The notes under the pieces were generated by a model, which did no database searches, was not told the origin of the DNA, and worked only from the letters and a program-made list of their open reading frames with translations. 42,207 nucleotides of DNA, taken from an uncultured Candidatus Saccharibacteria bacterium. Its GTDB lineage: Bacteria; Patescibacteriota; Saccharimonadia; Saccharimonadales; Saccharimonadaceae. Below are positions 16,100 to 22,951 of this stretch, in pieces (the first letter of the stretch is position 1; each line of letters begins with the position of its first letter). The DNA is taken from the NCBI GenBank assembly GCA_938041555.1, contig CALIAC010000026.1:1-42207 (forward strand). Direction: 5' to 3'. The position numbers and the translations under genes are program-made.

Positions 16100-17260
16100 C
16101 TATTCCCACCGGAACAACTTTATCGCTGCGATGTACACCACCAGCATCCATAAGCCAATGGCGCCAGCATACGGCAGTACTTCTGCTAGACTAGCGTGCT
16201 CGGTCATGATCAAGCGCAGGCCATCGGTCACAGGTGTCATGGGGATAAACTGGCTGAGCGTGCGCAGCCACTCCGGGAACATAAAGGACGGGAAGAAGGT
16301 ACCGGAAAGGAACATCATCGGGAAGGCCACCAGGTTGCCCAGCGGTGCCGACTGGTTCTCGTTCTTGGCCCAGCCGCCAATCAGCAGGCCAAAGCCTACC
16401 ATCAGCAGCGCGGACAGAGTAAGAAACGGCACAGCCAGTAGCCAGTCACCACGCATGTTGAAGTGGAAGACACTCATCCCCACCACCAGCATCATAGCGG
16501 CACTCAGTAGCGAGACAATCGTGTAGTGGATGCCCATCGCCAAAATCAGCTGCCCGGCCGTAAAGGGCGACGCCCGAAGACGCCGGTAGGAGCCCTTTTG
16601 CTTCTCCGTCGGCATCTGGTTAGCCAGGCCAAAGATCCCCATGCTCAGCAAACTAAAGGCCAGCAGGCCAGTAAAGGTATAGTCGAAGGTCTTGAGCTGC
16701 TCATCGCCCACAGCCTGGCCTGCAACCTTTAGCGGCGGCTCGGGCTGACCCATACCCTTATTAATACCATCAATAATCTGCCCCATAATAGCCGTTAGTG
16801 TATTGCCAGACTGCTCCGAACCCTTGGCGTAAAGCACACGCAAAGTACCGCTTGGGCGGGCCTGGGTTTGGCCAGCGGCACTGCCCTGGCCAGGAGCGCC
16901 CGCTTGAGCCGGCGTCACGTTGCCAAAGTCGGCTGGTAGCTCGATGATGCCACTGAGCTCCGAGTGCTTTAGCTTCTCGCGTGCTTCCTGCATATCCTTG
17001 ACGTCCTTTACTTTGAGCGTCGTATCTTTGTTTGCCTTGGCTTGCTCCACAAACTGCTTGGCAAATTCGCTCTTCGAGTGGTTGATAATCGCCACATCAA
17101 AGCTGGTGGTTTGGTTATTAAAAATCGCACCAAACACCAGCAAAAAGATGAGCGGAAACAAAAAGGTAAAAAACAGCGACGTGCCATCGCGCATAAAGCG
17201 CTTTTGTAGGGCACGCACCTGCCCATATACTCCAATCCAATATGTCTTGATTCGCATCAT
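16100..17260 (-). CDS. ABC-2 type exporter permease
   Basis: A 386-residue membrane protein of the ABC-2/DrrB-YhgE-like type: one N-terminal helix (FFTFLFPLIFLLVFGAIF, about 28-47), a large extracytoplasmic domain (about 50-205) containing a Gly/Gln/Ala linker GAPGQGSAAGQTQA, and five or so C-terminal helices (about 210-380). The conserved MPTEKQKGSYRRLRASPF loop lies between the helices. It would export lipids, drugs or polymers with the ATPase encoded directly upstream: the ATPase TAG is followed at once by this gene's ATG, with GGGAG in the ATPase end as ribosome-binding site. A second ATG follows immediately (MM), so the exact start is uncertain by one codon. Confidence 0.92.
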   Translation of the reverse strand: MMRIKTYWIGVYGQVRALQKRFMRDGTSLFFTFLFPLIFLLVFGAIFNNQTTSFDVAIINHSKSEFAKQFVEQAKANKDTTLKVKDVKDMQEAREKLKHSELSGIIELPADFGNVTPAQAGAPGQGSAAGQTQARPSGTLRVLYAKGSEQSGNTLTAIMGQIIDGINKGMGQPEPPLKVAGQAVGDEQLKTFDYTFTGLLAFSLLSMGIFGLANQMPTEKQKGSYRRLRASPFTAGQLILAMGIHYTIVSLLSAAMMLVVGMSVFHFNMRGDWLLAVPFLTLSALLMVGFGLLIGGWAKNENQSAPLGNLVAFPMMFLSGTFFPSFMFPEWLRTLSQFIPMTPVTDGLRLIMTEHASLAEVLPYAGAIGLWMLVVYIAAIKLFRWE

Positions 17261-18025
17261 CTACTCCCGAATGGCCTTGCCGGTTAAATCAATAAATACA
17301 TCTTCGAGGTTGGCGGGCTCGACCGTTTGCTGCTTGGTAAAGCCGCGGGCCAGCAGCTGCTCGATGAGGTGCTGCGGCGTATCGATGGTGATGATTTTGC
17401 CCGCATCCATAATCGCCAGGCGGTCGCACAGCAGCTCGGCCTCATCCATATAGTGGGTGGTGAGCACAATGGTAATGCCTTCATCGCGAATCGTCTTGAT
17501 CAGCTCCCACAGGTTGCGCCGCGCTTGCGGATCTAGGCCCGTCGTCGGCTCATCCAAAAAGAGTACCTTGGGCTGATTCACCAGCGTGGCAGCAATCGCA
17601 AAGCGTTGCTTTTGCCCACCACTGAGCTGCTCCACGTAGCTACCGGCCTTGGCACTGAGCTGCACCTTCTCTAGCAAAGCATCAGCATCAACCCGCCGGC
17701 CGTAGAGGCTGGCAAACATACGTAGCTGCTCACGCAGGGTCAGCTTATCGTAAAAGGTGGTCGACTGCAGCTGGATGCCAATAATTTGCTTAATTTGCTT
17801 GGGCTGCTTGGCGACATCAATGCCGTCAATGGTGGCCCGGCCAGCGTCAATCGGCCGCAGCGCCTCCAGCATCTCCAGCGTCGTGGTCTTACCAGCGCCG
17901 TTGGGCCCCAGCAAGCCAAAAATCTCGCCCGCCTTAACCGTGAAGGATATCCCATTCACCACTGGTGTGCCGGCATAGGCTTTGGTCAGGCCATCCACCG
18001 TTATGATTGGTTTGGTTTGAGTCAT
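17261..18025 (-). CDS. ABC transporter ATP-binding protein
   Basis: A 254-residue stand-alone ATPase with Walker A GPNGAGKTT (about 39-47), Q-loop IQLQST, signature LSGGQKQR (about 134), Walker B VLFLDEPTTGLDP (about 155-167) and switch His in LTTHYMDEAE. This is the DrrA/CcmA-like class, which energises ABC-2 permeases such as the one encoded next. AAGGAG lies 5 nt before the ATG. The predicted transcript starts near 18126 and has about 100 nt of leader, starting within an imperfect inverted repeat. Confidence 0.95.
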   Translation of the reverse strand: MTQTKPIITVDGLTKAYAGTPVVNGISFTVKAGEIFGLLGPNGAGKTTTLEMLEALRPIDAGRATIDGIDVAKQPKQIKQIIGIQLQSTTFYDKLTLREQLRMFASLYGRRVDADALLEKVQLSAKAGSYVEQLSGGQKQRFAIAATLVNQPKVLFLDEPTTGLDPQARRNLWELIKTIRDEGITIVLTTHYMDEAELLCDRLAIMDAGKIITIDTPQHLIEQLLARGFTKQQTVEPANLEDVFIDLTGKAIRE

Positions 18026-18099
18026 ACAACTCCTTTCTTATGCTACGAGCCCCACACCCAAACGGGCCTCTGCTTGAATCACTCCCAGGGCACTGTACT

Positions 18100-18141
18100 T
18101 GCTATGAGCCAACCATCCATCCGTTGGGCTGGATTATAGCA
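18100..18141 (-). promoter_or_regulatory. Extended -10 promoter and inverted repeat upstream of the ABC-2 operon
   Basis: On the minus strand TGCTATAAT (18133-18141 in plus coordinates) is an extended -10 with no good -35. An imperfect nested palindrome spans it: outer arms TGCTAT (18100-18105) and ATAGCA (18136-18141), inner arms AGCCAAC (18107-18113) and GTTGGGCT (18123-18130). It could be an operator or a hairpin at the 5' end of the roughly 100-nt leader. Confidence 0.45.
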
Positions 18142-18249
18142 TAGAGAAGAGGAAAGCGAAAGACGCAGTGTAGCAGTCTTTCAAAATCACTTTACTAAGA
18201 ACGCTCTTATAGTACTAGTTCAGGCTCTTTATTATTGCAGTACAGTTCT

Positions 18250-19896
18250 CTATTCTTTTATCTGCTTTTCACACTGAAATGCATCTTCTATCACAGAGCA
18301 AAGATGGGATCGAAGATCTTTGAGTGTCCTGCTAAATTTCGGCCGTAGATGATTTGTTGTGTCCTTCATAATACAATCTTCTAATGCTGTAAGCGCTTTT
18401 GGATCAAACATAAAGTGCTCCAGACAGCATGTGATTATATTGTAACTAGGATTCTCCGAGTATTGCTGTCTGAGCCAATCGTTTACTTTGTCTGCATCGT
18501 CATACTTCCATAGAGTATAGATACACTGAAGCTGTATAGAATAAGTAAAGACTGGAGGAAGGTATAGATCTGTGTCTGTCGGGCGAAGCGTGCTTCGCAA
18601 TTCTTCCCAAAAAGCTTGGCAGATAGCAGTACGATCTTTATTGGTGCGCTCACAACATTGCTGTAGCGCTCCAAGAGCGATTCGCACTAAAATCCTTTCG
18701 CTAGCTGCTGCTGACCTCTGTACGTATGCAATGTAGCGACGACGTATTTCCTCGTCAAAAATGAGGCGTCCATTATTCAGTTCATTGATAACTATTTTAT
18801 TTTCGATATCCTCGTCATCCTGTTCTACGTAGGCTATGTCCTCTCTTTCGATAACGTATGCCGCAGCGCGCTTTTGCCTCTTGCCAGTTGGATCTTCATG
18901 GCCAAGAACATAGTGCATATCCGCAACAGCACGCATATACGGATTAATGAGGTAGCGCTCAATCTGGCGTGCCTTGCCAGGCTGGCCTCTCCTTAGACAA
19001 TCTTTCACCAACGAGAGAATGACAAATTCAACATGATAGGTATAGGCACTCGCCCTTCTGTCACGCTTAAGCTCTGCTAGTGAAAGTGGTACGATATCTG
19101 CATCATCAAGGCTTGGTAGGTCCGGCACAGACCCGATGAGTGTACTATATACTGTCGTGCGACACGAATCGGCAAAATTCAGCGCTCTCTCAAAGTCTTC
19201 ATCAGCACCGCTGATATAATATAGACGATCAATAAGAGAAAAAGCTTCATACAGGATCTCGGCCGCTTCCTTGCGCTCAGACGGTGTTGGCTGAAATTGC
19301 TCGGCAAATATTCCACGTTTTATATCAGCGTCCGTATCGGCGATAACACGCATATGCTGCACGATATCGGCTAGTTGCTCCTTCTGCTCAGCGGTTGCTC
19401 CTCCCTCACTATCATAATATTCATTGAGTCGTACATAGTGTGTTACCAATCTATCAAACAATTCTTCTCGGTCGATATCACCAGCCTCAGCCACAAGAGA
19501 TTCAGCTGATTGCTGATTCACTTCTAGATCAAGCTTTTGCCAGACTGTCTCTTCAATCTCAGACATAACCTTCGCAAGATCAGGAATCTCGTCAGCCATT
19601 GCGCGAATATCATGCAGCAACTGCTGCGCAAAACGCTTTTTCTCTTGGCTTGCAACTGTCTTGCCAGTTGGCTGGTAGAAGTAATATCCCCACATATTGA
19701 CAATGTTAACGACAGCACTCACAACCTCATCTGCCTCTGCATCGCTATACGAATGTGGCCTGAGTAATTGCTTCATGGTATCAGGCGTACATAGCAGCTC
19801 GCGATAGTGCTGAACATACTCCTTGAGGAGTTCTTTGAGCTGCTGGCTTGTTAGTGGTGCTGTGTTATATAGGAGAGGGCGAGGTGGTTGAAACAT
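18250..19896 (-). CDS. Unrecognised 548-residue helical protein
   Basis: I do not recognise this protein. It is almost entirely helix-forming and charged, without signal peptide or membrane segment, and slightly AT-richer than its neighbours. It contains an acidic stretch YVEQDDEDIENK near residue 360, a basic RKQKRAAA-like patch just before it, and several Cys (about 10) scattered mainly in the C-terminal third. There are no Walker, nuclease or HTH motifs I can name. The start is set at the third codon of the longest frame (19896), not 19902: TTGACA-17-TATAGT precedes that ATG by 7 nt, whereas the upstream ATG is only 1 nt from the -10 box and could not be in the transcript. It is divergent from a small membrane protein gene. 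A cytoplasmic role is inferred only from composition. Confidence 0.8.
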   Translation of the reverse strand: MFQPPRPLLYNTAPLTSQQLKELLKEYVQHYRELLCTPDTMKQLLRPHSYSDAEADEVVSAVVNIVNMWGYYFYQPTGKTVASQEKKRFAQQLLHDIRAMADEIPDLAKVMSEIEETVWQKLDLEVNQQSAESLVAEAGDIDREELFDRLVTHYVRLNEYYDSEGGATAEQKEQLADIVQHMRVIADTDADIKRGIFAEQFQPTPSERKEAAEILYEAFSLIDRLYYISGADEDFERALNFADSCRTTVYSTLIGSVPDLPSLDDADIVPLSLAELKRDRRASAYTYHVEFVILSLVKDCLRRGQPGKARQIERYLINPYMRAVADMHYVLGHEDPTGKRQKRAAAYVIEREDIAYVEQDDEDIENKIVINELNNGRLIFDEEIRRRYIAYVQRSAAASERILVRIALGALQQCCERTNKDRTAICQAFWEELRSTLRPTDTDLYLPPVFTYSIQLQCIYTLWKYDDADKVNDWLRQQYSENPSYNIITCCLEHFMFDPKALTALEDCIMKDTTNHLRPKFSRTLKDLRSHLCSVIEDAFQCEKQIKE

Positions 19897-19903
19897 ATGC
19901 ATA

Positions 19904-19932
19904 ACTATAGAGCGATACCATTATTGTGTCAA
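19904..19932 (-). promoter_or_regulatory. Promoter of the 548-aa gene (predicted leaderless)
   Basis: On the minus strand TTGACA (19927-19932), 17 bp, TATAGT (19904-19909), then 7 nt to the ATG ending at 19896. There is no Shine-Dalgarno. This is the clearest leaderless-type promoter in the window, and it decides the start codon. Confidence 0.75.
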
Positions 19933-19941
19933 ATACTATAT

Positions 19942-20235
19942 ATGTCGTTGACATATTTTTGCTATCGTATCATAATCAAACCACCATGCATTACTTTCTT
20001 CAAACTCCTCAGTCTCATCATCTTTGGTCTCGCACTTGCGGCAGGCTACTATGCGCTGCAGCTATTCATCAGTCAGTCATCTCTCGCAGGGTACACCTTA
20101 GCTGCGTTGCTTATTATCATTGGTGCAGCGCTGCTCATTACCGCACACGACCTGTTTCGGTGTCGCCAATGGAAGGATGTCGGCAAGGCACTTGGTAATT
20201 TCGCCGCTATGGTATGTGGCTATTCAACAAAATAA
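19942..20235 (+). CDS. Small two-TM membrane protein (start uncertain, possible frameshift)
   Basis: A frame of up to 97 residues contains two clear transmembrane helices (FFKLLSLIIFGLALAAGYYA and YTLAALLIIIGAALLITA) and a basic tail RCRQWKDVGKALGNF. It is unrecognised. The start is doubtful. An ATG at 19942 is in frame but precedes a strong promoter, TTGACA (19948-19953)-17-CATAAT (19971-19976), which points to the ATG at 19986. That ATG is in another frame; dropping one base soon after it would give MHYFFKLLSLIIF. So either the 19942 start is used from another promoter, or a 1-bp insertion lies near 19998. Confidence 0.5.
   Translation: MSLTYFCYRIIIKPPCITFFKLLSLIIFGLALAAGYYALQLFISQSSLAGYTLAALLIIIGAALLITAHDLFRCRQWKDVGKALGNFAAMVCGYSTK
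19948..19976 (+). promoter_or_regulatory. Promoter upstream of the two-TM protein
   Basis: TTGACA (19948-19953), a 17-bp spacer and CATAAT (19971-19976), with an ATG 9 nt later at 19986. Its spacing matches the leaderless promoters elsewhere in the window. It lies 16 bp beyond the divergent promoter's -35 box. Confidence 0.6.
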
Positions 20236-20326
20236 ATCCTCACTCACAGCCCGAAATACCTCTCCTGCCATCCAAACAGCAACTAACCAACAAGCATCTC
20301 ATCACCATGCGGTGTATACTATACAT

Positions 20327-20959
20327 ATGAAACGATTATTCCCTCTCAGCCACCGAGCAACCATCATCACCATCTGCCTTGCCCTCCTTCTCGTTATTGG
20401 CGGCATCGTTGGCACAGCGATTGGCTGGCGCAAAATCCTTTACAAGCTCCAAGGTACGTCGCATGTGGCGACGCTCGATCGTTCGCCAGGGCTAGCTCAG
20501 TTTCCTGAGGTCAACACGCAAGCCCTCAGCCCTACTCGCCGCAAGGTTATCCAGCTTACCCAGGCAGAGTTTGCCGCTCAGCCCGCTGGTACGAAATATA
20601 GCCAAGGAGCGCACGAAGCATGGTGTGCCAACTTCGTCAGCTGGACGATGCAGCAGGCTGGTGCGCCGCTGAAGAACCCACACACTGGTAGCTGGCGCAT
20701 TCCAGGCACCTTCACGCTGCGTGAGTATTACGAGTCAGCAGGCCGCTTCAAGCCAGCCGATAGCGGCTACCAGCCCCGCCCTGGCGACGTAGCAATCTAC
20801 CGCGCTTCACCCGTCTTTGGTGACCATACGCACATTGTCCTGCGCAATGACGATGGCATACTCACCACTGTTGGCGGCAATGAGAATAACAAGATACGCG
20901 TCTTTGCCAATCAGCAGCGCAACTACACTGGCCTACTTGGCTATGGCGTTACAGAGTAG
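20327..20959 (+). CDS. Membrane-anchored CHAP-domain peptidoglycan hydrolase
   Basis: A 210-residue protein: an N-terminal signal anchor (about 12-33), a linker (about 40-80), and a CHAP amidase/peptidase domain (about 85-205). Catalytic residues are visible: Cys100 in EAWCANFVSW, His169 in DHTHIVL and a polar residue in VGGNENN (about 185-187). CHAP enzymes cut the peptide stem or cross-bridge of peptidoglycan, or the amide to MurNAc; this one would act outside the membrane, in self-remodelling or against a neighbouring cell. The frame is open further upstream, but the ATG at 20327 is preferred: TATACT (20315-20320) lies 6 nt before it, matching the leaderless pattern, and the protein then begins with a normal signal anchor. 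Confidence 0.9.
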   Translation: MKRLFPLSHRATIITICLALLLVIGGIVGTAIGWRKILYKLQGTSHVATLDRSPGLAQFPEVNTQALSPTRRKVIQLTQAEFAAQPAGTKYSQGAHEAWCANFVSWTMQQAGAPLKNPHTGSWRIPGTFTLREYYESAGRFKPADSGYQPRPGDVAIYRASPVFGDHTHIVLRNDDGILTTVGGNENNKIRVFANQQRNYTGLLGYGVTE

Positions 20960-21000
20960 CCATCACTAGGACAACCACAGAGGTTTGCAGCACTCAGTGG

Positions 21001-21006
21001 TATAAT
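21001..21006 (+). promoter_or_regulatory. Extended -10 promoter of the CxxC membrane protein/DsbA operon
   Basis: TGGTATAAT (20998-21006) is a perfect extended -10 box; no -35 is needed or seen. The ATG follows 10 nt later at 21017, leaving about 3 nt of leader and no Shine-Dalgarno. Confidence 0.65.
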
Positions 21007-21016
21007 AAAGACACTG

Positions 21017-21640
21017 ATGAAACATCGCCTTTCTTCACTACGCCATAGCATTCCTACTGCGCTGAGTGGTATCATCCAAGTGCTGCGCCAGCCACGCTAT
21101 GCGGCGGGGGCGCTAGTTGGTGCGCTCGGCTTTGCCTGGTTGATTCTTCTCCTGACCAATGGTGGATTCTATGGCGCGCTGCTTATGTCTCGCTTGCCAT
21201 TTGTCGATAAACTTGGCGTCATTGGAACAATGTTTATAGAGATTGCTCGGCAGGCCGCGACATCACTAACGGGCGCACTGCTTGTGCTTGTCTCAGTACT
21301 ACAAGGAATATCACTCGCGCTTATTATCTTCACCGCCCGGCACAACAAGCGCAACCAGCAAACCACCCAGCAGCTCGGCCTCAGCGGTATTGCTTCTATC
21401 GCGGCGGCAATTGGCCTGGGCTGCGTACCCTGTGGTACATCACTCATTCTCCCCATCGTGGCAGTATTTTTCTCGGGAGCGGCCGCCGCTTCGGCCGCGA
21501 CGGTTGCCAGCACTCTTGTGCTTATCATTGCCCTTGGGCTCAGTCTCTTTTCGCTCTATCGATCGGGCCAGATTGCCGCCATCTACATAACATTAGCTCA
21601 GCAGGAGGAGCATCATGCAGTCACAACAAACAGGGGTTAG
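21017..21640 (+). CDS. Polytopic membrane protein with intramembrane CxxC, partner of a DsbA-like protein
   Basis: A 207-residue protein with about five hydrophobic segments (about 33-50, 85-106, 124-150, 153-182). A conserved-looking motif GLGCVPCGTS places Cys136 and Cys139 inside or at the edge of the third helix region. The next gene, overlapping by 26 bp, encodes a DsbA-like thioredoxin-fold protein. In known systems the membrane partner is DsbB or VKOR (reoxidation) or CcdA/DsbD (reduction). This protein has no VKOR/DsbB pattern that I can recognise, and its Cys pair in a Gly/Pro-flanked helix is more like CcdA. It is therefore a candidate redox partner, by inference from motif and gene fusion-like overlap. 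Family not recognised. Confidence 0.8.
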   Translation: MKHRLSSLRHSIPTALSGIIQVLRQPRYAAGALVGALGFAWLILLLTNGGFYGALLMSRLPFVDKLGVIGTMFIEIARQAATSLTGALLVLVSVLQGISLALIIFTARHNKRNQQTTQQLGLSGIASIAAAIGLGCVPCGTSLILPIVAVFFSGAAAASAATVASTLVLIIALGLSLFSLYRSGQIAAIYITLAQQEEHHAVTTNRG

Positions 21641-22325
21641 CTTGATTCATATCATGCTTGGGATTGTCATCGTCACAATCATCAGCCTCTTCGCCTACAA
21701 TCTCATCAACCGCCCACCCAACAAGCACATTGGCAAAGGTGAGCCCTGGCAGAGCGCGATGTCGCAGGGCAGCCACACTGCACCCAATGTCTTTGTCGAC
21801 TACACCGACTACTTCTGCTCATTTTGTGCGCAGGTTGAGGCTGCCACGAACACTGCAGACTTCCAGCAGTATATCAAGTCAGGCAAACTGCGCTACGAGC
21901 ACCGGATTGTTGCCGTTCTCAAAGATATCGTGCCCAACACCGAGCGTGGTGCCGAAGCAGCATTTTGCGCGGCCGACCAGCATAAATATTGGGAATACAC
22001 GCACCACATTGTGCCCCGCATCAAAGCTGACTACTTCGACAAAGGTATTGGCGTCAAAGGTGTTGCCGTGCCCAAAGAAATTCCACTCCTCCCCGTCAGT
22101 TATTTTGAAGCATCAGCCGAAGCGATTGGACTCAACGTCGAGACCTTCCGCGACTGCGTCACAAATGAGAAGCACAAAGACGACATTGCCACAAACACCA
22201 GCCGCGCTCTCAAGCTCGGCGTCACTGGCCTCCCCTACATGATCGTTAACGACTACACCACCAGCGGCTTTGGTGGTGGCGAGCACGGGCTAAAGACATT
22301 GCTCAAGGCGGGTGGGGTGCAATAG
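21615..22325 (+). CDS. DsbA/DsbG-like thiol oxidoreductase, membrane-anchored
   Basis: A 236-residue protein: N-terminal signal anchor (about 10-29), then a thioredoxin fold with helical insertion typical of DsbA/BdbD. The active site is CSFC (Cys68, Cys71), in DYTDYFCSFCAQVE, and a cis-Pro loop appears at VTGLPYMIVND near the C-terminus. It would form or shuffle disulfides in secreted proteins; the Cys-containing TasA-like, LPHTG and CHAP proteins in this window are possible clients (inference). AGGAGG lies 7 nt before the ATG inside the end of the upstream gene, so the two are co-translated. Confidence 0.92.
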   Translation: MQSQQTGVSLIHIMLGIVIVTIISLFAYNLINRPPNKHIGKGEPWQSAMSQGSHTAPNVFVDYTDYFCSFCAQVEAATNTADFQQYIKSGKLRYEHRIVAVLKDIVPNTERGAEAAFCAADQHKYWEYTHHIVPRIKADYFDKGIGVKGVAVPKEIPLLPVSYFEASAEAIGLNVETFRDCVTNEKHKDDIATNTSRALKLGVTGLPYMIVNDYTTSGFGGGEHGLKTLLKAGGVQ

Positions 22326-22331
22326 CCCCTC

Positions 22332-22895
22332 TCATATCTTCGATGATAATATTGCAATTAGTGCGTCAATACCTTTATCAGCAAGCCATTTAAGAATACC
22401 TCGTATAGTCTCCTTGTTCTGTTTCTTTTTGCCAAGCTCATCGTATAATTCTTGGATCTTGTTTTGTGTTTGTTGATCATATTGTGATAAGTTAATGGTT
22501 TGCAGATTGTTTTGTGTTTGCTGGTTTATATTATTAATAGTTACTCTATTATCCTTGCTATCGTCCGGTCTAGTATGAGTCTGTTGATATCCCCATCTCT
22601 CCAAAGATTTAATAGTAGTTTGTAGTTCAGTATCAATCATTGTAATTTCTTGCTGATACTGCTCATATACGTACTTATCGTAATCGGGGTTACTTTTTGG
22701 GAGAAATACTTTAGCCCCTGACAAGCAAATACGCTCAATATGTTCTGCATATGATTCACCCATACGCTTATACGTATCAACTATCTCACGCTTCCACACT
22801 ATAAAGTCTTTATCTTTATCAGTTAGCGACCTCATTTTCTCAACTTTTTTAAGTTGCTCGTCGAAAAATTTTATAAGACTATCCGTATTCATCAT
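22332..22895 (-). CDS. AT-rich hypothetical protein, N/Q-rich linker, defence-associated look
   Basis: A protein of about 187 residues. The frame is open upstream into corA, but the ATG at 22895 is preferred: TATAAT (22903-22908) lies 7 nt before it, and a longer start would overlap the neighbour. Three parts are visible: a charged helical N-terminus (about 1-115, with LTDKDKDFIVWKREIVDTYKRM), an Asn/Gln-rich linker (NNINQQTQNNLQTINLSQYDQQTQNK), and a short C-terminal amphipathic helix ending IRGILKWLADKGIDALIAIL. I recall this N-helix/Q-linker/C-helix layout from small proteins near abortive-infection genes, but I cannot name a family. It is convergent with the DsbA gene with only 6 bp between stops. 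Base composition is clearly AT-richer than its neighbours, suggesting transfer. Confidence 0.75.
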   Translation of the reverse strand: MMNTDSLIKFFDEQLKKVEKMRSLTDKDKDFIVWKREIVDTYKRMGESYAEHIERICLSGAKVFLPKSNPDYDKYVYEQYQQEITMIDTELQTTIKSLERWGYQQTHTRPDDSKDNRVTINNINQQTQNNLQTINLSQYDQQTQNKIQELYDELGKKKQNKETIRGILKWLADKGIDALIAILSSKI

Positions 22896-22951
22896 ACTTC
22901 TGATTATACGATAGAGATGCGAATAGAGCGTGGCTATTAATAAATATTTCC

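Noticed and set aside
20120..20326. Upstream extension of the CHAP gene to 20120
   Set aside because: The extra residues are low-complexity and would bury the signal anchor inside the protein; TATACT lies 6 nt before the ATG at 20327.
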